Below are positions 26,167 through 35,158 of a stretch of 64,000 bases of DNA, one piece after another. A program made the position numbers and the translations under genes. Within the stretch, counting starts at the first letter, position 1. Every line of letters starts with the position of its first letter. The notes under the pieces are model-generated. The model was not told the DNA's origin. It saw only the letters and a list, made by a program, of their open reading frames with translations, and did not search any database. This DNA is from Lachnospiraceae bacterium (GTDB taxonomy: Bacteria; Bacillota; Clostridia; Lachnospirales; Lachnospiraceae): NCBI GenBank assembly GCA_014804785.1, contig JAAUZD010000009.1, positions 1 through 64,000 on the forward strand, given 5' to 3'.

Positions 26167-26757
26167 ATGTGGATGTTAGAATATGGTAGTGAGTTTATTC
26201 CGGCGCTTAAGTATAAATATGTGAAAAAAAGAATACAGAAACAGAAAATAAAGAAATATGTATTAGTCGGCACCGATAAAATGCCGGTTCACAGGGAGAG
26301 TCTGTTTGAGGGAAGATGTTCCATGATGTTGCCGGATTCCCTGATTGATATGGAAGTTACGGATGGAATAGTTGGATATAGAAGCCTGCAAAGCCCACAG
26401 ATTATCAAAGCAGCGACCAATGGGAATGCAGTGCTTACCTTTAGTCTGCTTCCGAAAGCGGAGGCTGGAATGGAGGCAATGGATGTCTCGGACAGGCTGG
26501 AAAAGCTTCGCCAGGACATGGAAAAGAAATGGAAGCAGGATGTGTATTACGGCACAGGAGAAGTGCAGGCAGGCGAATTAAAGGTTTCGTGGATGGATCT
26601 TAAATCCTTTTGTGAAAAGGGAAACATTTATAGCTTTATATTCTTATTTGATATAAATGGAGATATTGTGTTAGGAAATTTCTATTGCCATTTTCAACAT
26701 TACGCCATATGGAAACCGGTTATTCCAAAGCTGCTTGCCACGTTAGAATATAAATAG
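26167..26757 (+). CDS. soluble cassette protein, possible immunity type
   Basis: ATG 26167 has AGGAGGA a few nt upstream, which I take over longer in-frame starts. The 196-residue product has no signal peptide. It has a basic N-terminal helix (KYKYVKKRIQKQKIKKY), a FEGRCSMMLPDSLIDMEV segment, an amphipathic helix (DVSDRLEKLRQDMEKKWKQD) and an end with FLFDINGDIVLGNFYCHFQH and Y-x-x-WKPVIPKLL. The end resembles small proteins found beside secreted toxins, but I cannot name the family. Confidence 0.7.
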   Translation: MWMLEYGSEFIPALKYKYVKKRIQKQKIKKYVLVGTDKMPVHRESLFEGRCSMMLPDSLIDMEVTDGIVGYRSLQSPQIIKAATNGNAVLTFSLLPKAEAGMEAMDVSDRLEKLRQDMEKKWKQDVYYGTGEVQAGELKVSWMDLKSFCEKGNIYSFIFLFDINGDIVLGNFYCHFQHYAIWKPVIPKLLATLEYK

Positions 26758-26821
26758 AAAATAATAGAACGTAGAAGAACCGTAATTGAAGCGAAACTGA
26801 AATGCTACAGGGAGAGAGCAA

Positions 26822-28258
26822 ATGAATAGAGTTATAAGTGCAGGCATTCTGGCAGGTCTTTTAGGCGCAATTTACATGTATGTCTTTCATTTTCCAGAAA
26901 ATAACGAGCTTGAAAAATCATATCCCGGCAGCGGAAAAATAGGATCTGTCTGTTATGGCATGGTGGAGGCTGTGTCTGCGGCATGTGCACAAGCAAATTA
27001 TGTAGAAAAGCAGTCAAAACAGAACGATTATTTTTTTCATTCAGACAAGACCTATTTGAAGGCAAATGCTGAATATTTTGACAGAATTACGGACGAGTAT
27101 AAAGAAGAAGTTATTTATGCAGAGGTTTATCTGGTTAAAGAATATGAGCAGGGAAGTGTTTACAGACTGGCGATTGAACCTGTTGTAGGATTGGAATACG
27201 AGCGGCTGAATCAATATTTCTATGTGACGGAAGATAGGATTTACAGATTCTTTCCTTTCTGTTATAGAGAGGAGGGGCAGGAAGTTATCCACTTTTATGA
27301 TGATACATTGTTTACAACGTTTCTGAATACGGATAAGAAACTCACAGAGGAAGGCGTTATTGTCTGCCAGAGTGAAGAACTGGAAAGCAGTCAGGAAGAG
27401 AAGGAAAAGGGAATATATTATTCTATTTCAAAGCAGGATAACCAAATCATATATGGTTATTCGGATCAGACTGGCAATGGAGATCCCTATTATAGTGAAA
27501 GTTATGTATGGGAAAGGGGAAAAGGATTAACCACATACACCAGTGGATATGGTGCACTGAGGGATATTTTGTATATGACCGAAATTACGGTAGTCAGTGG
27601 GGCGGAAAAATTATATTCCGAAAGTCCTGATGCTGAAAATATGAAGTCATTTTTGAATGAAACAGAAGCCGCAATTGAAAATAATGAATTGCCCGGTTTC
27701 CTGTTTTCACCGGAAGAAAAAGCAATCTGTATATACGAAGGGGAAAAGGAGTTTGATATAAGCGCGCATGTGTTTGCAATTTATAAAGAAACAGCTCAAA
27801 ATGATATCATTTTAGAAAATATGCTCTACATTGAGCACGGGACAGGGAATCTTTATACATGGGAGGGAGAGGAACTGGCACCAATGGGACTGTTCTATGA
27901 TAAGGAATCAAACTTATCTGATTTTACAATTCAAGAGGAAGAAACGGATTTCGGTGAGGAGAGAATCGACATCATAGATGGAGCGATGGATGCAGTTATG
28001 GAAATACTACTGAAGGCAGGGAACGAAGATATAAAATTGATTTATGATGGAATAGATAGATTTGCCGGAAGAGAATATCTGGTAGTGAGTTCCTATGAGG
28101 AGAATGATGTTAAAATTCACAGAACAGCCTCCTATTATATTGACAGAAATAGTGGGAACATATACAGGAAAGAAGAAAATTATGATTCTCTGAGAGACGA
28201 GTTACATTATATAGGGACTCATAAAATTATAGAAGGTTACTTTTTACACATTGATTAG
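26822..28258 (+). CDS. large exported protein with an N-terminal anchor
   Basis: The 478-residue product starts at ATG 26822 with GGGAGAG upstream. Residues 4-21 are hydrophobic (VISAGILAGLLGAIYMYV) and act as signal or anchor. The rest is acidic with aromatic-rich strands: ISKQDNQIIYGYSDQTGNGD, SGYGALRDILYMTEITVVSG, and a C-terminal half with repeated Y-I-E/D-x-x-x-G-N-I/L-Y elements (residues about 343 and 452). Family not recognised. It is the last gene of the island before the palindrome element. Confidence 0.75.
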   Translation: MNRVISAGILAGLLGAIYMYVFHFPENNELEKSYPGSGKIGSVCYGMVEAVSAACAQANYVEKQSKQNDYFFHSDKTYLKANAEYFDRITDEYKEEVIYAEVYLVKEYEQGSVYRLAIEPVVGLEYERLNQYFYVTEDRIYRFFPFCYREEGQEVIHFYDDTLFTTFLNTDKKLTEEGVIVCQSEELESSQEEKEKGIYYSISKQDNQIIYGYSDQTGNGDPYYSESYVWERGKGLTTYTSGYGALRDILYMTEITVVSGAEKLYSESPDAENMKSFLNETEAAIENNELPGFLFSPEEKAICIYEGEKEFDISAHVFAIYKETAQNDIILENMLYIEHGTGNLYTWEGEELAPMGLFYDKESNLSDFTIQEEETDFGEERIDIIDGAMDAVMEILLKAGNEDIKLIYDGIDRFAGREYLVVSSYEENDVKIHRTASYYIDRNSGNIYRKEENYDSLRDELHYIGTHKIIEGYFLHID

Positions 28259-28264
28259 GGTGAC

Positions 28265-28607
28265 GCTCTGAGAGGATAAATAATTCAACGTCGCCGCGCT
28301 CCCGCTCCGCAAAAAGCGTAGCAGGCACTAAGCTCGAAAAAAACTCGCTAAGTGCTGACGCTTTTTGAGTAGGGGCTCCTTATGGATTATTTATCCTCTC
28401 AGAGCTGTGCATTGGCTACCTTGTAAAAATAGCGAGCATTATACTATTTTGCAGGCTAGCCGATAACGTAGCACAGGACAGGTAAATATACCAAAAGGAG
28501 TCCCTATAAAAACGTCAGCGCTTGACGAGGTTCTTTCGAGTCTAGCGTCTGTTACGTTTTTATGGAGCGGGAGCGCGACGACGTTGGTATATTTACCTGT
28601 CCTGTGC
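28265..28607. repeat. double-palindrome element of unknown type
   Basis: Two long hairpins stand side by side. The first has perfect 20-bp arms at 28265-28284 and 28386-28405; the second has perfect 24-bp arms at 28471-28494 and 28584-28607. Each encloses a further stem-loop with an A-run and a T-run (AAAAAGCGT with ACGCTTTTT; ATAAAAACGT with ACGTTTTTAT). The inner parts of the two hairpins are inverted copies of each other: the 20-mer at 28289-28308 is, but for one base, the reverse complement of 28564-28583. A weaker hairpin lies between them. No coding capacity. Confidence 0.85.
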
Positions 28608-28674
28608 GGACTATCGTCTACTTTGTAAATAATAACGCAAAAGATTCACCCATGAAATACCAGCTCAGGAACGC

Positions 28675-28703
28675 TTGAAAAAGAACACCAGTTCTGATAT
28701 AAT
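28675..28703 (+). promoter_or_regulatory. promoter with LexA (SOS) box for the Y-family polymerase
   Basis: TTGAAA at 28675-28680 and TATAAT at 28698-28703 are separated by 17 nt. Within the spacer, GAACACCAGTTC at 28683-28694 fits the Gram-positive LexA operator GAAC-N4-GTTC. LexA bound there would block RNA polymerase, so the two genes downstream should be DNA-damage inducible. Confidence 0.85.
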
Positions 28704-28745
28704 TTCTTTCAAACAAGGAGAGAATTTCAGAATGGAGGCGCAGGT

Positions 28746-30275
28746 ATGTCACAGGAAAACCATATTTATATTGCAATTGATCTGAAATCATTTTATGCTT
28801 CCGTTGAATGTGCAGAGCGTGGGCTTGATCCGTTGACCTCCAACCTTGTGGTTGCTGATGCTGCACGTACAGAGAAGACCATCTGTCTTGCCGTGTCTCC
28901 GTCTTTAAAGGCATATGGCATACCGGGAAGAGCAAGGCTGTTTGAGGTGGTACAGAAGGTCAGGGAAGTAAATGCGATGCGCCGTCTGAAAGCGCCGGGG
29001 CAGGCTTTTTCAGGGGCGTCCTATGACGACATAGAGTTGAAATCTGCTCCGGAGCTTTCCGTATCCTATATCACGGCACCGCCAAGGATGGCGCTTTACA
29101 TGGAATATAGTACGAGGATTTACCAAACCTATCTGAAGTATGTTGCCCCTGAGGATATTCACGTCTATTCTATAGACGAGGTGTTCATGGATGTTACACA
29201 CTATCTGGGCACCTATCATATGAGTGCCAGAGAACTGGCAAAAGTAATGATACAGGAAGTTTTACGAAATACGGGCATTACGGCGACCGCAGGAATCGGC
29301 ACCAATCTATATCTTTGCAAGGTTGCGCTGGATATTGTTGCAAAGCATGTCACACCGGATTCGGACGGGGTGCGGATTGCGCAGCTGGATGAAATAGGTT
29401 ATCGCAGGCTGCTTTGGAAGCATCGCCCCCTTACGGATTTCTGGCGTGTGGGCAGGGGCTACGCGCGGAAGCTGGAGGAAAACGGACTTTTTACGATGGG
29501 AGATGTGGCAAGATGCTCCATAGGAAAGCCCACAGACTATTATAATGAAGAACTGCTTTATAAGCTGTTTGGTGTCAATGCGGAACTTCTCATTGATCAT
29601 GCATGGGGATGGGAGCCATGTACCATTGCGGATGTCAAGGCATACAAGCCGGATAATAGCAGCCTGGGTTCCGGTCAGGTGCTCCAGTGTCCATATGGCT
29701 TCGAAAAAGGAAAACTGATTGTGCGTGAGATGACGGATCTTCTGGTGCTGGATTTGGTGGACAAAGGACTTGTGACAGACCAGATGGTCCTGACCATTGG
29801 CTATGATATAGAAAATCTGACAGATCCGCAAATCAGAAAGAACTACAAGGGCCCCGTTACAACTGATCATTATGGACGTAGAGTTCCTAAGCATGCCCAT
29901 GGAACAGTGAACTTAAGCCGGCACACCTCTTCCACAAAACTGATTCTGGATGCGGTCACAGGGTTATATGAGGAGATTGTGGACAAAAATCTGTTAGTCA
30001 GAAGAGTCACCATTTCGGCAAATCATGTGATAGAGGAGAAGATGGTCACAAAGGAGAACCTCTTTGAACAGCTTGATCTGTTCACAGATTATGAGGCGCT
30101 GCAAAAGCAGAAAGAGGAAGAAGAGGCGGAACTTCTGCGTGAACGGAAAATACAGAAGGCCATGTTGGATATCAAAAAGAAGTATGGGAAAAATGCCATC
30201 CTTAAAGGGATGAACCTTGAGGAGGGAGCAATGACCATGGAAAGAAACAGGCAAATTGGAGGCCACAAAGCGTAA
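28746..30275 (+). CDS. Y-family DNA polymerase (UmuC/DinB-like)
   Basis: The 509-residue product carries the Y-family catalytic motifs: AIDLKSFYASVEC with Asp12 near the start and YSIDEVFMDV with Asp144-Glu145. GITATAGIGTNLYLCKVALD (helix and DNA contact) and a little-finger part ending in a charged helix follow. Such polymerases copy damaged templates at low fidelity. The length is that of the ImpB/MucB/SamB-type proteins of Bacillota, about 90 residues longer than DinB. ATG 28746 follows GGAGGCGCAGGT. The SOS box upstream and the YolD-like gene downstream fit a mutagenic repair operon. Confidence 0.92.
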   Translation: MSQENHIYIAIDLKSFYASVECAERGLDPLTSNLVVADAARTEKTICLAVSPSLKAYGIPGRARLFEVVQKVREVNAMRRLKAPGQAFSGASYDDIELKSAPELSVSYITAPPRMALYMEYSTRIYQTYLKYVAPEDIHVYSIDEVFMDVTHYLGTYHMSARELAKVMIQEVLRNTGITATAGIGTNLYLCKVALDIVAKHVTPDSDGVRIAQLDEIGYRRLLWKHRPLTDFWRVGRGYARKLEENGLFTMGDVARCSIGKPTDYYNEELLYKLFGVNAELLIDHAWGWEPCTIADVKAYKPDNSSLGSGQVLQCPYGFEKGKLIVREMTDLLVLDLVDKGLVTDQMVLTIGYDIENLTDPQIRKNYKGPVTTDHYGRRVPKHAHGTVNLSRHTSSTKLILDAVTGLYEEIVDKNLLVRRVTISANHVIEEKMVTKENLFEQLDLFTDYEALQKQKEEEEAELLRERKIQKAMLDIKKKYGKNAILKGMNLEEGAMTMERNRQIGGHKA

Positions 30276-30277
30276 AG

Positions 30278-30730
30278 ATGGGAGAAAAGGAAATGGCAAA
30301 GGAGCATGATTTTGACAGCCGCTGCTATGATGATATCATTCATCTTTCCCACCATGTATCAGAAGTACATCCGCAGATGACCATCATAAACCGGGCAGCC
30401 CAATTTTCTCCTTTTGCTGCCCTTACCGGCTATGAGGGTGCATTGGGGGAGACCAGCCGTCTTACCGATGCCAGGATGGCGCTGGCGGAGGATGAAAAAG
30501 AGATTCTGGATGAAAAGCTGCGGATGATACAGGAAGGGATAAGGGATCACCCCGAGGTGACAATCACTTTTTTTGTGCCAGATGAAAAGAAAGCAGGCGG
30601 TGCATACACTTCTGTGACAGGAAGGGTAAAAAAGATTGATGGGTATGAACGGACTGTAGTGATGCAAGACGGTATTAAAATATCAATCACAAATATTACA
30701 GGGATAGAAGGAACAATATTTGGCACTTGA
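30278..30730 (+). CDS. YolD-like protein
   Basis: The 150-residue protein (135 if ATG 30293 behind GGGAG is the true start) contains INRAAQFSPFAALTGYEGAL and a C-terminal half with strands ending IKISITNITGIEG. YolD-like proteins are encoded beside UmuC-type polymerases in Bacillota and are thought to act with them, by analogy with UmuD. The gene begins 2 nt after the polymerase stop codon, so the two are cotranscribed from the SOS promoter. The exact role is not known from the sequence. Confidence 0.85.
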   Translation: MGEKEMAKEHDFDSRCYDDIIHLSHHVSEVHPQMTIINRAAQFSPFAALTGYEGALGETSRLTDARMALAEDEKEILDEKLRMIQEGIRDHPEVTITFFVPDEKKAGGAYTSVTGRVKKIDGYERTVVMQDGIKISITNITGIEGTIFGT

Positions 30731-30795
30731 CAAGTGGATTTTTAATGTTATCATAAAAAACAATCAAAGCAAGAAGGATTAACTGGAGGAAAGTC

Positions 30796-31728
30796 ATGAA
30801 AAAGAAATTTCTGACATTGGCTTTAGCTGCTATGCTGACATTATCCGTTACTGCATGCGGAGGGAAGGATGCCAGCACATCAGCCGAAAGCAAGGAGGCG
30901 CAGACAGAGGAAAGCGATGCATCCTCTGAGGGAGAAGAGACAGAAGAAGCAGACGCACCGAAAGAGGTAGATGCCCTCACTGCAGCGATGCAAAACATGA
31001 GTTCTGTTACCAATATGGAAGGACAGATGGTAATAGAGATGGATGTGGAGATTTCGGCGGATGGTCAGTCGCAGTCAATTGCATCTGTCATCACCATGAA
31101 TATGACCGTTTTTGGTGATCCCATGAAGCTCAAGGTGGAAGCGAATGCAGATATGGGAGAAGAGGGAAGTGTGCAGCAGAGCATCTACGGTGAGATTACA
31201 GAGGACGGAACCGCGATTATGTATATATATGATGGCGAGGAATGGTATAGCCAGGTAGTTGGAGCTGCAGATATGCTGCAATATGATGCAGGCAGCAGTA
31301 TGATTTCCCTTATAGATAATGAATCTATGTACAAATTAGAAGGAATGGAAAAAGTGAATGGGGCAAGCGCATTTAAATATTCCTGTGTCACGTCGGGGGA
31401 AGAAGCAAAGCAGCAGATACTTTCAACAGGAGCGATGGATTCCTTTGCTTCCTTGGGATTTGACTTGAGTCGGTTAGAGCTTCTTTGGAATGATGTCGGG
31501 GATCTGACGGAATATGTATGGATTGATAAGGCAAGCTTATATCCTGTAAAGTGTGAGTTAGACATGACGCAGATTATGGATACGCTGATGTCCAGTATGA
31601 TTGAAAGTCTGGGAGAACAGGCGAAAGGACTTGACGTGGGTGTTTCTAAAATGAAAATTAGCATGACATGCTCTAATTTCAATAATGCTGCTGATTTTAC
31701 AATTCCGGAAGAGGCAAAAGCAGAATAA
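30796..31728 (+). CDS. lipoprotein, DUF6612/LolA-like
   Basis: The 310-residue protein starts at ATG 30796 after GGAGGAAAG and has a lipoprotein signal (SVTAC, Cys21), followed by a Ser/Glu-rich linker to residue 55. The folded part has alternating strands such as MEGQMVIEMDVEISADGQSQ, IMYIYDGEEWYSQV and YVWIDKASLYPVKCELDM, a pattern of the LolA/LppX-like clam used in clostridial lipoproteins of the DUF6612 group. It may bind a lipid or hydrophobic ligand at the cell surface. It has its own start region after the YolD gene. Confidence 0.7.
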   Translation: MKKKFLTLALAAMLTLSVTACGGKDASTSAESKEAQTEESDASSEGEETEEADAPKEVDALTAAMQNMSSVTNMEGQMVIEMDVEISADGQSQSIASVITMNMTVFGDPMKLKVEANADMGEEGSVQQSIYGEITEDGTAIMYIYDGEEWYSQVVGAADMLQYDAGSSMISLIDNESMYKLEGMEKVNGASAFKYSCVTSGEEAKQQILSTGAMDSFASLGFDLSRLELLWNDVGDLTEYVWIDKASLYPVKCELDMTQIMDTLMSSMIESLGEQAKGLDVGVSKMKISMTCSNFNNAADFTIPEEAKAE

Positions 31729-31767
31729 GAGGGCAAAATAACATTATAAGAAACAGGAGGATGAAGG

Positions 31768-34338
31768 ATGAAGTATGTGATTTTGGGCGGTGTTGCCGCT
31801 GGAACGAAGGCAGCGGCAAAATTAAAGCGTCTTGACCGACAGGCGGAGGTGAAAATATTTACCAAAAGCACGGATATTTCTTATGCGGGATGCGGATTGC
31901 CATATTATATTGGCGGTGATATTCCCTCCCGAGAAGAACTGATTGTAAATTCACCTGAAAAGTATGCCGGCTTAACGGGAGCCCAGGTACAGACAGGGTG
32001 CGAGGCAATTGGAATTGACAGTACAGGAAAACAGGTATCTTTAAAGCGCATGGATGGAACAGTATTTTCCGAGTCCTACGATAAATTGATCATTGCTACT
32101 GGGGCTGTTCCTTTTGTACCGCCGGTAGAAGGGGTAAGCCTTTCCGGCGTTTTCTGTGTCCGCACGCCGGATGATGCCGTGATGATCCGCGATTATGTTG
32201 AAAAGAACAAATGCCGCAGAGCTGTTGTATGCGGCGCCGGATTTATCGGACTGGAAGTGGCGGAGAATCTGTCTGCTTTGAAACTGGATGTAACTGTAAT
32301 CGATGCAGCATCCCAGATTATGCCCAATGCATTTGATGCGGAGATGGCAGCTTACGCCGGACGCCAGCTAAAGGCAGCCGGGATACGTGTCCTTACTTCT
32401 GTGAGTTTAAAAGGAATAAACGGAAGCGGGCATGCAGAAAGTGTGATCACAGATAATGGTGTTTTACCAGCAGATTTGGTCATCTTAGCGATTGGCGTAC
32501 GTCCGGCGACAGGTTTTTTAGCTGATTCGGAAATTGAGATGGTTAAGGGAGCCATTGTGGTGGATGAAAACTTAAAGACCAATCTCCCTGATGTGTATGC
32601 GGCAGGCGATTGCGCTCTTGTAAAGAATTCCGTGACAGGGCAGCAACAGTGGTCTGCTATGGGATCCACAGCAAATCTGGCTGCCCGGGCAATGGCAAAG
32701 AAATTATATGATGCCGGAAATGGTTATGGAGGCTGCCTCGGAACCGGGATAGTCCGCCTGCTTCCCACATTAAACGGAGGAAGGACGGGACTGACACAGC
32801 AGCAGGCAAAGGCAGCAGGATATGACACTACATCTGTTGTCTGTATTCTGGACGATAAGGCGCACTATTATCCGGGAGCTTCCTCTTTTATCGTAAAGCT
32901 TACCGCTGAAACGAAGAACCGCAGAATTCTGGGCATTCAAGTGCTGGGCGCCGGTGCAGTGGATAAAATGATTGACATTGCAGTGACAGGAATTTCACAG
33001 GGGATGAAACTGGATGACTTCGACACCTTGGATTTTGCTTATGCACCTCCTTTTTCAACAGCCATACATCCTTTTGCAACCGCATGCTACATATTAGAAA
33101 ACAAAATAGACGGCATTTTAGAAAGCATGAGCCCGGAAGAATATGCGGCGGGAGCGGCAAAGGGGTATACGGTTTTGGATGTACAGCCGGCGCCCGGTAT
33201 TCCAAATGCCCGGTGGATCGAGCTTTCTAAAGTTACGCAGCCTATCGAGGGTCTGGAAAAGGATGCAAAGCTTCTGCTTGTCTGTACCAAGGGAAAAAGA
33301 GGGTACTTTCTGCAGAACCGTTTGAAAGCGCTTGGCTATACCAATACCCTTGTGCTGGAAGGCGGAGCAATGTTCAATGAAGTAAAAGTTCCCCGCGGCG
33401 GGCAAAAGCTGTCACCGGCTGACATCAAACGGGTAAAGGCGCTTGGATGCTTGCAGGATAAGCGCTATGATGACGTATTTAATGTGCGTGTGATCACCCG
33501 GAACGGCAAAATTACCGCAGAGGAACAAAAAAAGATTGCAGAAGCAGCGCAGCGTTTCGGTTCGGGAGAAGTGACAATGACCACCCGCTTGACCTTGGAA
33601 ATTCAGGGAGTTTCTTATGATGACCTGGATGATGTGATGGCATTTCTGGCGGAAGCAGGTCTGGAAACAGGCGGAACAGGTTCCAAAGTCCGCCCTGTGG
33701 TATCCTGCAAAGGTACGACCTGCCAGTATGGGCTGATCGATACTTTTGACTTGTCCCAGAAACTGCATGATTTATACTATACCGGATATCATGATGTATC
33801 TCTTCCTCATAAATTCAAGATTGCAGTGGGAGGATGTCCCAACAACTGTGTGAAGCCGGATCTGAACGATCTCGGCATTATCGGTCAGCGTGTACCGGAA
33901 ATTGATTTATCCAAGTGCCGCGGCTGTAAGAACTGTCAGGTGGAAAATAATTGCCCTATCCGTGTGGCGAAGCTGGAAGATGGAAAGATCAGGATCGACG
34001 ACGGAGCATGTAACCACTGCGGACGCTGCATCTCAAAATGTCCTTTTGGTGCTGTAAATGAATCTGCAGTTGGCTATAAGATATATATTGGCGGACGCTG
34101 GGGCAAGAAGGTTGCAGGAGGACGGCCTCTGGATAAGATTTTTACTTCCGAGGATGAGGTCATTGAAGTGACGGAGCGGGCAATCCTGTTCTTCCGGGAT
34201 GAAGGTCTTTCAGGAGAAAGATTTGCAGATACGATAGCACGGCTTGGATTTGACTATGTGCAGGATAAACTGCTGAACAGCAAAATCGATCGTGAAGAAA
34301 TTTTAAGAAAGACTGTGATAGGCGGGGCAACCTGCTGA
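31768..34338 (+). CDS. CoA-disulfide reductase/rhodanese/sirohaem reductase fusion
   Basis: The 856-residue protein has three parts. Residues 1-445 are a FAD/NAD(P) disulfide reductase of the CoADR type (GGVAAGTKAAAK; single active Cys42 in SYAGCGLPYY; YAAGDC at 278-282). Residues about 465-540 are a rhodanese-like domain with Cys506 in VCTKGKRGY. Residues about 570-856 resemble the sirohaem sulfite/nitrite reductases, with Cys647, 652, 690 and 694 (C-x5-C...C-x3-C) for the coupled cluster, and two 4Fe-4S sets at 717-729 and 748-758. The activity likely concerns reduction of persulfide, polysulfide or sulfite. ATG 31768 follows AGGAGG. Confidence 0.92.
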   Translation: MKYVILGGVAAGTKAAAKLKRLDRQAEVKIFTKSTDISYAGCGLPYYIGGDIPSREELIVNSPEKYAGLTGAQVQTGCEAIGIDSTGKQVSLKRMDGTVFSESYDKLIIATGAVPFVPPVEGVSLSGVFCVRTPDDAVMIRDYVEKNKCRRAVVCGAGFIGLEVAENLSALKLDVTVIDAASQIMPNAFDAEMAAYAGRQLKAAGIRVLTSVSLKGINGSGHAESVITDNGVLPADLVILAIGVRPATGFLADSEIEMVKGAIVVDENLKTNLPDVYAAGDCALVKNSVTGQQQWSAMGSTANLAARAMAKKLYDAGNGYGGCLGTGIVRLLPTLNGGRTGLTQQQAKAAGYDTTSVVCILDDKAHYYPGASSFIVKLTAETKNRRILGIQVLGAGAVDKMIDIAVTGISQGMKLDDFDTLDFAYAPPFSTAIHPFATACYILENKIDGILESMSPEEYAAGAAKGYTVLDVQPAPGIPNARWIELSKVTQPIEGLEKDAKLLLVCTKGKRGYFLQNRLKALGYTNTLVLEGGAMFNEVKVPRGGQKLSPADIKRVKALGCLQDKRYDDVFNVRVITRNGKITAEEQKKIAEAAQRFGSGEVTMTTRLTLEIQGVSYDDLDDVMAFLAEAGLETGGTGSKVRPVVSCKGTTCQYGLIDTFDLSQKLHDLYYTGYHDVSLPHKFKIAVGGCPNNCVKPDLNDLGIIGQRVPEIDLSKCRGCKNCQVENNCPIRVAKLEDGKIRIDDGACNHCGRCISKCPFGAVNESAVGYKIYIGGRWGKKVAGGRPLDKIFTSEDEVIEVTERAILFFRDEGLSGERFADTIARLGFDYVQDKLLNSKIDREEILRKTVIGGATC

Positions 34339-34345
34339 TAGGAAC

Positions 34346-34377
34346 AGAACCGGAATGGTTTACATAATTCCGGTTCT
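34346..34377 (+). terminator. terminator-like hairpin
   Basis: A perfect 11-pair stem (AGAACCGGAAT with ATTCCGGTTCT) with a ten-nt loop, six nt after the reductase stop. The T-tract is weak, so termination may be incomplete. Confidence 0.55.
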
Positions 34378-34420
34378 GCACTTATATATAGAAAATGATA
34401 AGATATGAGGCTTTATCAGA

Positions 34421-35158
34421 ATGTATAGAATAGGGATTTGTGATGATGATGTGACGGTCTGCTCTGAAATAGAAAATCATCTACAGGAATATGCGGGGAG
34501 GGAAAATATAAAAATTGAAACAGATGTATTTCTAAGCGGCACGGAATTGTGCAGGGCGATTGAGGAAGAAAAAATACTGTTTCATCTATTATTTCTTGAT
34601 ATTGAACTTGGGGACAGCAGCGGGGTTTCAGTGGGCAATATGCTGAGAGAAAAGCTTTACAACGAAACCACACAGATTGTTTTTATTTCTTACTCAAGAG
34701 AATATGCAATGCAGCTTTTTAAGATAAGACCTATGGATTTTTTACTGAAGCCGATACAGTATGAGAAAATTCATGCCGCAATGCAGTTATATAGAAAGTT
34801 ATATTCCGGCAATAAATTTTTTTTTGAATACAAAAAAGGAAAAAGAAATTTTCAGATAGCGCAGGAGGAAATCATCTGTGTAAAATGTGAAGGAAAGAAG
34901 ATTCATCTTGTTACCACGAAAGAAGAAATTGATTTTTACGGTAAAATGGCAGACGCTGGCAGACAGTTGGAAGCTGTAAAATTCTGGTCGATTCATAAGT
35001 CTTTTATCATCAATATAGATTATGTTTATAGTTTTGGAAAGGATGAAATTCATATGGTGAATGGAGATGTACTTCCTATCAGTAAAGCGCACAGAAAAGA
35101 GATTATGATGAAGGTACTGGAAAGAAAAAAGTGGAGAGAACAGAATGACGCTTTTTGA
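34421..35158 (+). CDS. LytTR response regulator (AgrA-like)
   Basis: The 245-residue protein has a receiver domain with the acidic pocket CDDD (residues 7-10), the phosphoacceptor Asp60 in LLFLDIELGD, and Lys in FLLKPIQY. The C-terminal half is a LytTR DNA-binding domain (ICVKCEGKKIHLVT, then SIHKSFIINIDYV and ISKAHRKEIM). Such proteins bind pairs of direct repeats and activate the promoters of nearby genes. The end overlaps the sensor kinase gene by 14 nt. The only candidate site seen is the repeat pair at 36425-36459. Confidence 0.93.
   Translation: MYRIGICDDDVTVCSEIENHLQEYAGRENIKIETDVFLSGTELCRAIEEEKILFHLLFLDIELGDSSGVSVGNMLREKLYNETTQIVFISYSREYAMQLFKIRPMDFLLKPIQYEKIHAAMQLYRKLYSGNKFFFEYKKGKRNFQIAQEEIICVKCEGKKIHLVTTKEEIDFYGKMADAGRQLEAVKFWSIHKSFIINIDYVYSFGKDEIHMVNGDVLPISKAHRKEIMMKVLERKKWREQNDAF

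Noticed and set aside
25971-26273. Minus-strand frame of 100 codons containing RVHGRRSPRLRFALKKGEH
   Set aside because: Part of it looks compositionally odd and might be a scrap of a mobile element, but no family could be named and it overlaps the start of a better-supported plus-strand gene.
16391-28258. Calling the island a prophage or conjugative element
   Set aside because: No integrase, relaxase, T4SS or phage gene is present; only cassette-type genes and fragments of transposase and toxin-antitoxin genes.
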